In this document: positions 1-8,014 of the stretch, piece by piece
How positions within the stretch are numbered: position 1 is the first letter of the stretch
Layout: every line of letters begins with the position of its first letter
Assembly (NCBI GenBank): GCA_913053795.1
Contig: CAJXGZ010000096.1
Location: 1 to 8,357 of the forward strand
DNA: 8,357 nt
Direction of reading: 5' to 3'
DNA from: an uncultured Rhodospirillales bacterium
Lineage (GTDB): Bacteria; Pseudomonadota; Alphaproteobacteria; Rhodospirillales; 2-02-FULL-58-16
The notes under the pieces: model-generated
What the model was told of the DNA's origin: nothing
Seen by the model: only the letters and a program-made list of their open reading frames with translations
Databases searched by the model: none
Made by a program: the position numbers and the translations under genes

Positions 1-67
1 CTTCCAGGCGGTTGCCCGGCGAAGCGGCTTAACGATTTGCGCGTTCCGCCGGGCAACCGCCTGGAAG
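1..67. repeat. perfect 21-bp inverted repeat at window edge
   Basis: Bases 1-21 are the exact reverse complement of bases 47-67, with a 25-bp loop. The right arm encodes the conserved PPGNRLE stretch of HigB, so it is the original copy; the left arm encodes residues that do not fit HigB. A perfect arm inside a coding region at the first base of the record suggests a contig-end fold-back artefact or a real rearrangement breakpoint. Confidence 0.9.
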
Positions 68-183
68 CCCTGAAAGGTGATCGGGCGGGGCAGCACAGCA
101 TCCGCATCAGCGGCCAATGGCGGCTCTGCTTTGTGTGGCGCGGCGGCGAGGCGTTAAGCGTCAAGATTGTCGACTACCACTGA
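1..183 (+). CDS. higB: HigB-family toxin (RelE/ParE-like mRNA interferase), 3' part
   Basis: The reading frame is open from base 1 and ends with TGA at 181-183, giving 60 visible residues; the start lies outside the window. The visible part carries the C-terminal hallmarks of the HigB/RelE-superfamily toxins: LRVPPGNRLEALKGDR, then QHSIRISGQWRLCFVW, and the closing VKIVDYH. In this family the protein is a ribosome-dependent mRNA endonuclease, held inactive by the HigA antitoxin encoded directly downstream. The toxin-before-antitoxin order is the usual hig arrangement, and only 11 bp separate the two genes, so they should form one operon; its autoregulated promoter would lie to the left of the window. 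The first six residues (LPGGCP) do not look like the family and lie inside the left arm of a perfect inverted repeat, so this end may be a sequence artefact. Family assignment is firm; activity cannot be judged from a partial gene. Confidence 0.88.
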   Translation, partial: LPGGCPAKRLNDLRVPPGNRLEALKGDRAGQHSIRISGQWRLCFVWRGGEALSVKIVDYH

Positions 184-194
184 AAGGCTCCGCC

Positions 195-548
195 ATGGCC
201 ATCAAGCGAGAAGATGTTGACGCCGGCCGGGTCAAATTCGGGGATATCGTTACCGGCAAGCGGATCGCGCCCGTCCACCCGGGCGAGATACTGCGAGAGG
301 AATTCCTGGAGCCGATGGGAATCAGCGTCTACGCCCTGGCCAAGAAGGTCAAGGTTCCCCGTTCGCGGATCAACGACATCGTTCTCGGACGACGGGCGAT
401 CACCGTCGACACGGCCCTGAGGCTGGCGCGATATTTCGGCTCCACCGCGGAATTTTGGATCAACCTGCAGGCCGGTTACGATCTTCAGGTGGCGAAAGAG
501 ACCACCCAAAGCCGGATCGAGACGGAGGTCGCCCCTCGCGCCGCATAA
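195..548 (+). CDS. higA: HigA-family antitoxin (XRE helix-turn-helix)
   Basis: 117 residues. The core runs from VHPGEILREEFLEPMGIS (about 27-44), the signature opening of HigA/VapI-type antitoxins, through a Cro/CI-type helix-turn-helix at about 44-66 (YALAKKVKVPRSRINDIVLG), to the conserved ITVDTALRLARYFGSTAEFWINLQAGYDL at about 69-97. In this family the protein neutralises HigB and represses the hig promoter through the helix-turn-helix. The ATG at 195 is chosen because AAAGG at 183-187 sits 7 bases upstream and the protein then begins MAIKREDVDAG, a sensible N-terminal extension. An ATG at 117 is in frame, but its extra residues are only the alternate frame of higB. The gene follows the toxin by 11 bp and is convergent with the tRNA-Lys gene. 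I see no strong terminator in 549-602. Confidence 0.93.
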   Translation: MAIKREDVDAGRVKFGDIVTGKRIAPVHPGEILREEFLEPMGISVYALAKKVKVPRSRINDIVLGRRAITVDTALRLARYFGSTAEFWINLQAGYDLQVAKETTQSRIETEVAPRAA

Positions 549-602
549 CCCCCACGGGCCTTTGCCGCCAAGGCTACAAGGCGCTAAGCTTTTGAAAGTA
601 AA

Positions 603-677
603 TGGTAGGCGCGCCTGGGATCGAACCAGGGACCATCCGCTTAAAAGGCGGATGCTCTACCGCTGAGCTACGCGCCC
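603..677 (-). tRNA. tRNA-Lys (anticodon UUU)
   Basis: Read on the minus strand, a complete cloverleaf is visible. The acceptor stem GGGCGCG (677-671) pairs with CGCGCCT (613-607), with one G-U pair at the end. The D arm is GCTC...GAGC, the anticodon stem is TCCGC/GCGGA with loop CTTTTAA (anticodon TTT), and the T arm is CCTGG-TTCGATC-CCAGG. The discriminator base is A, and CCA is encoded at 605-603. Length is 75 nt with CCA. It reads AAA/AAG lysine codons. The gene lies 53 bp behind coaD on the same strand and has its own promoter-like sequence. Its 3' end faces the higBA locus, a common position for integrated accessory DNA. Confidence 0.97.
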
Positions 678-705
678 CCATGGGTGAAGGTGGGTTAGGG
701 CTCGG

Positions 706-734
706 AAAATAGGGGGCGTTCGCGGGCGGGTCAA
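706..734 (-). promoter_or_regulatory. putative sigma-70 promoter of tRNA-Lys
   Basis: On the minus strand, TTGACC (734-729) is followed after exactly 17 bp by TATTTT (711-706). This is a good match to the housekeeping consensus and would start transcription near 699, about 22 bases before the mature 5' end of the tRNA. The -35 box overlaps the coaD stop codon (733-731). The tRNA can therefore be made independently of gyrA-coaD, although read-through from coaD is also possible because no terminator is visible between them. Confidence 0.6.
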
Positions 735-1249
735 TCCTTGTTGATGGCCTTGTTGACGGAAAAGCGCTTCACAAGCTTTTCGGCGACCTTGGGCGAGACG
801 AAATGGCTGACATCGCCGCCAAGGGCGCCGATCTCCTTTACGAACCGCGATGAAATAAAGTGATTGCGGTCCGAAGCCATGAGGAACGCCGTTTCCACCT
901 TGGGATTGAGGCGGGCGTTCATGCCCGCCATCTGGAATTCATACTCAAAGTCGGAAACCGCCCTCAATCCCCGAATGACCACCCCGGCGCCGACTTCCTT
1001 GGCGAAATCCATGAGCAGGCCTTCAAAAGCCGTGACCTCGATTATATGATTCAGGGACAAGCCGGCGACGTCGCCTTCGACCATGGCCAGGCGCTCCTCC
1101 AATGTGAAAACCGGATTCTTGCCGACGTTAAGGGCGACGGCGACGATCAGCTTGTCGAAGATCTTGGCGGCGCGGGAAATGATATCCATATGACCGTTGG
1201 TCACCGGATCGAAAGAACCGGGATAAACGCCGATTCGTTGCGGGCTCAT
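731..1249 (-). CDS. coaD: phosphopantetheine adenylyltransferase (PPAT)
   Basis: 172 residues, close to the usual length of bacterial PPAT (about 160-170). The enzyme transfers AMP from ATP to 4'-phosphopantetheine, giving dephospho-CoA, the penultimate step of coenzyme A synthesis in the cytoplasm. The nucleotidyltransferase signature GSFDPVTNGH is at 11-20, with the T-x-G-H residues T17, G19 and H20. The conserved IRGLR is at 92-96, and the ISSR/VKE block that closes over ATP is at 132-139. The ATG at 1249-1247 overlaps the gyrA stop codon (ATGA). It is preceded by a very strong ribosome binding site, AAGGAGG (1262-1256, spacing 6), written within the last gyrA codons. Translational coupling to gyrA is therefore expected. 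No separate promoter is evident. Confidence 0.98.
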   Translation of the reverse strand: MSPQRIGVYPGSFDPVTNGHMDIISRAAKIFDKLIVAVALNVGKNPVFTLEERLAMVEGDVAGLSLNHIIEVTAFEGLLMDFAKEVGAGVVIRGLRAVSDFEYEFQMAGMNARLNPKVETAFLMASDRNHFISSRFVKEIGALGGDVSHFVSPKVAEKLVKRFSVNKAINKD

Positions 1250-4050
1250 TGGCCGCCTCCTTCTTCTTCAGAGTCACCTTCTTCTTCAGGGTCAACATCT
1301 TCAGCGTCTTTGCCCTCGTCTTCTCCGTTATCCACGTCCCTGAGGCGGGTCACCGACACCACGCGCTCGCCCTGGGCCGTCTTGAACAGCGAAACGCCGC
1401 GGGTGGAGCGTCCCATGAAACTGATGTGCTCCACCTTCATGCGGATCAGCTGGCCGCCGTCCGAGACCATGACCAACTGGTCGGCGTCAACCACCGTGAA
1501 GGAGGCGACCACATGGGACTCATCGCCGTCGCGCGTCAGGTTCATGGCGATCAGGCCTTGGCCGCCGCGGCCCGAGGTCCTGTATTCGTAAGCCGATGAA
1601 CGCTTGCCCAGACCATCGGCGCTCACCGTCAGGATGAACTCCTCGTTTTCGGCCATGGCGACGAATTGCGGCTCTTCCAGGCGGGCGGCGAGCGCTTCGT
1701 CCTTTTTCCTCTCATCGGGCTTGTCCGTATAACCGCTTCCCGCCAACCGGCGCTTGGCGCCGACGGCTTGCAGGTATTCGTCACGCTCGGACACCTCGGC
1801 CTTCACATGCTTGAGGGCCGACATGCCGATGACTTCATCGCCCTCGGCCAGCCTGACGCCGCGCACGCCGGTGGAGGCGCGGCTGGTGAAGACGCGGGCG
1901 GCCTCGACCGGAAAGCGGATACTTTTTCCGTTACGGGTGGAGAGCAGGATGTCATCGTCCCCGGTGCAGGTGCGCACGCGCACCAGCCGGTCCCCTTCGT
2001 CCAGCTTCATGGCGATCTTGCCGTTGACCATGACGTTGGTGAAATCGCTGAGGCGGTTGCGCCGGACGTTGCCCGACGCGGTGGCGAACATGACCGAAAG
2101 ATCGCCCCAGCTTTCCTCGTCCTCCGGCAAGGGCATCAGGGTGGTGATGCTTTCGCCTTCCTTGAGGGGCAGCAGGTTGACCATGGCCTTGCCCCGCGAG
2201 GTGGGAGAGCCCAGCGGCAGTTTGTAGACCTTCAGCTTGTAGACGATGCCGGTGGAGGAGAAGAACAGCACCGGCGTGTGGGTGTTGACGACGAAAACCT
2301 GGCTGACGAAATCGGCCTCGCGGGTGCTCATCCCCGACCGCCCCTTGCCGCCGCGCCGCTGCGCCCGGTAGGTGGAAAGCGGCACCCGCTTGATATAGCC
2401 GGTGTTGCTGACGGTAACCACCATGTCCTCGCGCTGGATCAGGTCCTCGATGTCGTGTTCGAACTCGGCATCTTCCAAAACGGTGCGGCGCGGGGTGGCG
2501 AATTGCTCCTTCATTTCCAGGAGATCCGCCCGCAATATCTCCATCAGCCGCCGGCGCGAGCCGAGGACTTCCAGATGCTCCTTGATCTGCCGGGCCAGCT
2601 CGTTCAAATCCTCGCCGATCTTGTCGCGTTCAAGGCCGGTCAGACGGTGCAGGCGCAACTCCAGTATTGCCTTGGCCTGGGCTTCGGAAAGCCGGTAATT
2701 CCCGTCCACCACGCCGCGTCCGGGATCGTCCAGCAAGGCGATAAGAGGGGCGGTATCGACGGCCGGCCAGGGGCGCTCCATCAATTGGGCGCGGGCCGTC
2801 GCCGGATCCTTGGCCGCCCGGATAAGCTTGATGACCTCGTCGATATTGGCGACAGCCACGGCGAGGCCGGCCAGCACATGAGCCTTGTCCCGAGCCTTTC
2901 CCAAGGCGAAAATGGTGCGCCGGCGAATCACCTCTTCGCGGAATTTGAGGAAAGCCACGAGGATTTCCTTGAGGTTCATCATCTTTGGATTGCCGCCGTC
3001 CAGAGCCAGCATGTTGACGCCGAAACTGGTCTGAAGCGGCGTGTAACGGAAAAGCTGGGCCAGCACCACTTCGGGGACGGCGTCGCGCTTGAGCTCCACC
3101 ACCACGCGCACGCCGTCGCGGTCGGATTCGTCGCGCAAGGCGGAAATGCCCTCGATTTTTTTGTTGCGAACGCAATCGGCCATGATTTCAACCATGCGCG
3201 CCTTGTTCACCTGATAGGGCACCTCGGAAATGACGATGGCGTTGCGGTCCTTGCGGATTTCCTGGATTTCGGTGCGCCCGCGCATGATCACCGAGCCCCT
3301 GCCGGTGGTGAAGGCCGAATGGACCCCCTGTTTTCCCATAATCAAGCCGCCGGTTGGAAAATCTGGGCCTTGGATGTGGCTTTCCATCAACTCGACGATG
3401 GAGGTCTCGGGATTCTCGATCAGGGCGCAGCAGCAGTCGATGACTTCGCCCAGGTTATGGGGCGGAATGTTGGTCGCCATGCCGACGGCGATGCCCCCCG
3501 CCCCGTTGACCAAAAGGTTGGGAAAGCGCGCCGGAAGAACGGTCGGCTCGCGCACCGTGTCGTCATAGTTGGACTTGAAGTCGACGGTGCCCTTGTCAAT
3601 GTCGTCGATCAGGGCGTGGGCCGTCTTGGCCATGCGGGCCTCGGTGTAACGCATGGCCGCCGCCCGGTCGCCGTCCATGGAGCCGAAATTGCCCTGGCCG
3701 TTGATCAGCGGCAGGCGCATTGAGAAATCCTGCGCCATGCGCACCATGGCGTCGTAAATGGCGGTGTCGCCGTGGGGGTGGTATTTACCCATGACGTCGC
3801 CGACGATGCGCGCCGACTTGCGGAACGGCTTGTTGTAAACGTAGCCGCTTTCGTTCATGGCGTAGATGATTCGCCGATGCACCGGCTTCAAACCGTCGCG
3901 GACGTCGGGCAAGGCCCTGCTGACGATCACGCTCATCGCGTAATCCAGGTAGGAGGACTGCATTTCCTCCTCGATGGTGATCGTCTCGACGCCCCTTTCA
4001 GGCGGCGCGCCTGGCGGCGTGGCAGGCGGTGTGGTTGGAGGCTGCGTCAA
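1246..4050 (-). CDS. gyrA: DNA gyrase subunit A
   Basis: 934 residues. With GyrB it forms the A2B2 enzyme that introduces negative supercoils using ATP; GyrA carries the DNA-cleaving tyrosine. The winged-helix/breakage domain includes HPHGDTAIYD at 91-100 and RYTEARM, with catalytic Tyr135 (equivalent to E. coli Y122). The coiled-coil/tower region follows to about 530. The C-terminal DNA-wrapping domain begins near 540 and holds the canonical GyrA box QRRGGKG at 564-570, which marks gyrase rather than topoisomerase IV. A spacer of about 50 residues (about 747-797, charged) interrupts the wrapping domain before the last blades. The tail from about 907 is strongly acidic (EEEGDSEEEGGGQ). The quinolone-region positions equivalent to E. 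coli 83 and 87 are Thr96 and Asp100. Translation appears to start at TTG (4050-4048): no in-frame ATG or GTG lies between the conserved N-terminus and about 50 bases upstream, and the leader shows only a weak GGG (4062-4060). Confidence 0.98.
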   Translation of the reverse strand: MTQPPTTPPATPPGAPPERGVETITIEEEMQSSYLDYAMSVIVSRALPDVRDGLKPVHRRIIYAMNESGYVYNKPFRKSARIVGDVMGKYHPHGDTAIYDAMVRMAQDFSMRLPLINGQGNFGSMDGDRAAAMRYTEARMAKTAHALIDDIDKGTVDFKSNYDDTVREPTVLPARFPNLLVNGAGGIAVGMATNIPPHNLGEVIDCCCALIENPETSIVELMESHIQGPDFPTGGLIMGKQGVHSAFTTGRGSVIMRGRTEIQEIRKDRNAIVISEVPYQVNKARMVEIMADCVRNKKIEGISALRDESDRDGVRVVVELKRDAVPEVVLAQLFRYTPLQTSFGVNMLALDGGNPKMMNLKEILVAFLKFREEVIRRRTIFALGKARDKAHVLAGLAVAVANIDEVIKLIRAAKDPATARAQLMERPWPAVDTAPLIALLDDPGRGVVDGNYRLSEAQAKAILELRLHRLTGLERDKIGEDLNELARQIKEHLEVLGSRRRLMEILRADLLEMKEQFATPRRTVLEDAEFEHDIEDLIQREDMVVTVSNTGYIKRVPLSTYRAQRRGGKGRSGMSTREADFVSQVFVVNTHTPVLFFSSTGIVYKLKVYKLPLGSPTSRGKAMVNLLPLKEGESITTLMPLPEDEESWGDLSVMFATASGNVRRNRLSDFTNVMVNGKIAMKLDEGDRLVRVRTCTGDDDILLSTRNGKSIRFPVEAARVFTSRASTGVRGVRLAEGDEVIGMSALKHVKAEVSERDEYLQAVGAKRRLAGSGYTDKPDERKKDEALAARLEEPQFVAMAENEEFILTVSADGLGKRSSAYEYRTSGRGGQGLIAMNLTRDGDESHVVASFTVVDADQLVMVSDGGQLIRMKVEHISFMGRSTRGVSLFKTAQGERVVSVTRLRDVDNGEDEGKDAEDVDPEEEGDSEEEGGGQ

Positions 4051-4079
4051 AATAAATAACCCAATAAAATCAAAAACAT
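4047..4079 (-). other. possible 10-codon leader reading frame overlapping the gyrA start
   Basis: On the minus strand, an ATG at 4079-4077 opens a frame encoding MFLILLGYLF. It ends with TGA at 4049-4047, which overlaps the gyrA TTG start codon (4050-4048) by two bases. Such an overlap could couple gyrA initiation to termination on the leader frame, which might compensate for the weak gyrA ribosome binding site. No clear Shine-Dalgarno sequence precedes this ATG. The AT-rich leader makes chance occurrence plausible, so this is only a candidate. Confidence 0.22.
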
Positions 4080-4108
4080 AACAAGAATCTAGCCGATGAG
4101 GAACGAAA

Positions 4109-4120
4109 GTCCGGCCGGAC
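4109..4120. repeat. 12-bp palindrome in the gyrA leader
   Basis: GTCCGGCCGGAC reads identically on both strands. It lies between the putative gyrA promoter and the gyrA start, so it would be transcribed in the leader, 59 bases before the start codon. With no loop it cannot fold into an ordinary full-length hairpin; a shortened stem or a protein-binding site are the alternatives. No function is known to me. Confidence 0.4.
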
Positions 4121-4164
4121 CCGTCCCAGGCGGACGAAGGCGCATGCGAAATCTAGCATTTCAC

Positions 4165-4194
4165 TTATAAGCAAACAACTGTTTGCTTGACCAA
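4165..4194 (-). promoter_or_regulatory. putative gyrA promoter with operator-like dyad in the spacer
   Basis: On the minus strand, TTGGTC (4194-4189) and TTATAA (4170-4165) are separated by 18 bp, resembling -35 and -10 boxes and predicting a start about 108 bases before gyrA. The dyad AAGCAAACA-GT-TGTTTGCTT (4188-4169) has perfect 9-bp arms, fills the spacer and overlaps the first two bases of the -10 box. A 20-bp dyad in this position would be expected to bind a dimeric regulator that blocks or reshapes the promoter. It is not a LexA box. The dyad is read directly; the promoter call is moderate and the regulator is unknown. Confidence 0.45.
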
Positions 4195-4309
4195 AATGGA
4201 TTGGCCGCCAGCAAAATATTCCGCTATGGCGAGGCCCCTCGAAAGGTTGGCGAAGGGTGACTGAAACGGCGATAAAATCAACCCGCCAACAGGCCCCCAT
4301 CCGGGTCAT

Positions 4310-4372
4310 GGCGATCGCCGATTGGGGCGGCGATTGGGGGATTATCGGAGGCTTTGTCTCAAGCCTCTTGAG
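4310..4372 (-). terminator. hairpin cluster behind ssb, possible weak terminator
   Basis: Starting 20 bases past the ssb stop codon there are several inverted repeats. CTCAAG/CTTGAG (4358-4363 and 4367-4372, 3-base loop) shares bases with GAGGCTT/AAGCCTC (4348-4354 and 4361-4367, 6-base loop), so only one of the two can form at a time. Further on, ATCGCCG/CGGCGAT (4314-4320 and 4328-4334, 7-base loop) overlaps the 10-bp palindrome GGCGATCGCC (4310-4319). None is followed by a U-tract on the ssb transcript, so this is not a textbook intrinsic terminator. It may slow polymerase or protect the ssb mRNA end. Confidence 0.3.
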
Positions 4373-4392
4373 CGGTCAGGCGTAAAACCGGC

Positions 4393-4911
4393 TTAGAACG
4401 GAATTTCGTCGTCCAAATCGGCGCCCGGCCCGCCACTGGGACCGGAGCCACTGGGACCGGAGCCGCCAGGGCTGGAGTCGCCAGGACTGGAGTCGGAAGA
4501 GCCGCCGCCGGTGGGGGCGCTATCGGGGGGCGCCAGGGGTCCGGGATCGCCGCCGCTTCCCTTGGCGTCAAGCATGATCATCTCGCCGCGGTAGCGATTC
4601 AGGATCACTTCCGTCGAGTATTTCTCGACGCCGTCGTTTCCGGTCCATTTGCGGGTCTGCAAGGCGCCTTCGATGTAAATCTTCGAGCCCTTGCGCACGT
4701 AACGCTCAATGATGCCGGCAAGGTGCTCGTTGAAAACCACGATACGGTGCCATTCGGTCTTTTCCCGTCGCTCGCCGGTGTTCTTGTCCTTCCAGGTGTC
4801 CGAGGTGGCCATGGTGAAATTGACGATCTTCACCCCGTCCTGAGAGAACTTGACCTCGGGATCGCGCCCCAGGTTGCCGACGAGAATGACTTTGTTAACG
4901 CTGCCTGCCAT
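4393..4911 (-). CDS. ssb: single-stranded DNA-binding protein
   Basis: 172 residues. SSB coats single-stranded DNA as a tetramer in replication, repair and recombination, and recruits partner proteins through its C-terminal tip. The OB-fold spans about 1-114, beginning SVNKVILVGNLGRDPEV. The DNA-stacking aromatic residues are in place: Trp40, Trp54 and Phe60 at the E. coli positions, and Trp89 one residue later than E. coli Trp88. The linker at about 115-164 is rich in Gly, Ser and Pro and partly built from a tandem repeat. The last residues, DDEIPF, are the canonical partner-binding tip. The ATG at 4911 is supported by AGGAG (4922-4918) six bases upstream. The gene is divergent from uvrA and shares its LexA-box control region. 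gyrA follows on the same strand after 342 bp but appears to have its own promoter. Confidence 0.98.
   Translation of the reverse strand: MAGSVNKVILVGNLGRDPEVKFSQDGVKIVNFTMATSDTWKDKNTGERREKTEWHRIVVFNEHLAGIIERYVRKGSKIYIEGALQTRKWTGNDGVEKYSTEVILNRYRGEMIMLDAKGSGGDPGPLAPPDSAPTGGGSSDSSPGDSSPGGSGPSGSGPSGGPGADLDDEIPF
4433..4492. repeat. four 15-bp tandem repeats inside the ssb linker
   Basis: Two identical copies of CCACTGGGACCGGAG (4433-4447, 4448-4462) are followed by two related copies (CCGCCAGGGCTGGAG 4463-4477, TCGCCAGGACTGGAG 4478-4492). On the coding strand they give SSPGD, SSPGG, SGPSG, SGPSG. Because the period is a multiple of three, gain or loss of a unit would change linker length without a frameshift. 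Confidence 0.9.
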
Positions 4912-4952
4912 GGCCCACTCCTAAGAAAAAAGTTTCGACGCGGACTTTACAC

Positions 4953-4974
4953 GTAGCGGCGGACCCGCCGCTAC
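4953..4974. repeat. strong hairpin in the ssb 5' leader
   Basis: GTAGCGGCGG (4953-4962) and CCGCCGCTAC (4965-4974) are perfect complements separated by two bases, so a stem of about 9 GC-rich pairs with a 4-base loop is expected. On the ssb transcript it would lie between the predicted start near 5035 and the ribosome binding site, ending 41 bases before the ATG. A run of six U's lies about 20 bases after it, too far for a standard terminator. A stabilising or attenuating role is possible. Confidence 0.55.
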
Positions 4975-5041
4975 CCCGCCGCCCTGGGGAAACCGGGGAT
5001 AAGTACGGTCTCGCGCAAGTCCCCTGTGGCGGCGTATTACC

Positions 5042-5070
5042 CCAATAGCACCGGCTCCGCGCAATGTCAA
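5042..5070 (-). promoter_or_regulatory. putative ssb promoter
   Basis: On the minus strand, a perfect -35 hexamer TTGACA (5070-5065) is followed after exactly 17 bp by TATTGG (5047-5042), which keeps the first three bases of the -10 consensus TATAAT. Transcription would begin near 5035 and give an ssb leader of about 125 bases. The -35 box directly abuts the LexA box at 5071-5085, so bound LexA should interfere with polymerase here. Confidence 0.6.
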
Positions 5071-5085
5071 GAACAATTCATGAAC
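5071..5085. promoter_or_regulatory. LexA (SOS) box, alphaproteobacterial type
   Basis: GAAC-AATTCAT-GAAC matches exactly the direct-repeat form GAAC-N7-GAAC (equivalently GTTC-N7-GTTC) known for LexA in Alphaproteobacteria. It sits between the divergent ssb and uvrA genes, touching the ssb -35 box and lying 87 bp before the uvrA start. uvrA is a classic LexA target, which supports the call. One site probably serves both directions. Confidence 0.8.
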
Positions 5086-5105
5086 ATTATTGAAAATTAG
5101 CCCCC

Positions 5106-5132
5106 TTTACAGCATCCGCCGCGCCATATATT
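5106..5132 (+). promoter_or_regulatory. candidate uvrA promoter
   Basis: TTTACA (5106-5111, five of six matches to the -35 consensus) and TATATT (5127-5132, five of six to the -10) lie on the uvrA strand, but the 15-bp spacing is short. Shifting the -10 to TATTTC (5129-5134) gives 17 bp with a poorer match. Transcription would start about 35 bases before uvrA. The LexA box lies 20 bp upstream of this -35, so repression from there is less direct than for ssb; the true promoter may lie closer to the box. Confidence 0.35.
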
Positions 5133-5172
5133 TCTGGGGGTTTGGTCACGCCCTTCAAAACAAAGAGTAAAG

Positions 5173-7998
<2,826 letters not shown>

Positions 7999-8014
7999 GG
8001 GGGGGCGTTGTTCC

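Noticed and set aside
117..194. Upstream ATG at 117 extending HigA to 143 residues
   Set aside because: The added residues are the alternate frame of higB, and a ribosome binding site sits correctly before the ATG at 195.
1259..1289. Repeated CCTTCTTCTTCAG, 18 bp apart
   Set aside because: It is explained by repeated acidic codons (D-x-EEE-G) in the GyrA tail rather than by a separate element.
860..1591. 243-codon plus-strand frame across coaD and the gyrA 3' end
   Set aside because: It is antisense to two well-identified genes, and its composition is that of a shadow frame.
1666..3723. 685-codon open frame on the strand opposite gyrA
   Set aside because: It is antisense to an unmistakable gyrA, rich in His, Gly, Ala and Asp as expected from GC-biased third positions, and shows no recognisable domain.
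4086..4157. AATCTAGC at 4086-4093 and 4150-4157
   Set aside because: Two 8-bp copies are too short to support a specific site without conservation data.
4070..4309. 79-codon minus-strand frame between ssb and gyrA
   Set aside because: Composition is unlike a protein of this genome (many Cys, Phe and Arg, no motif), there is no clear ribosome binding site, and it covers the putative promoter and dyad.
4310..4319. GGCGATCGCC, resembling the cyanobacterial HIP1 palindrome
   Set aside because: It is a single occurrence in an alphaproteobacterial context; coincidence or part of the hairpin cluster is simpler.
4433..4492. Short tandem repeats considered as a CRISPR array
   Set aside because: The repeats are contiguous 15-mers with no spacers and lie within the ssb coding frame.
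4359..4571. 70-codon frame with Pro-Val-Ala repeats overlapping the ssb 3' end
   Set aside because: The repeats are the alternate-frame reading of the 15-bp tandem repeats of ssb.
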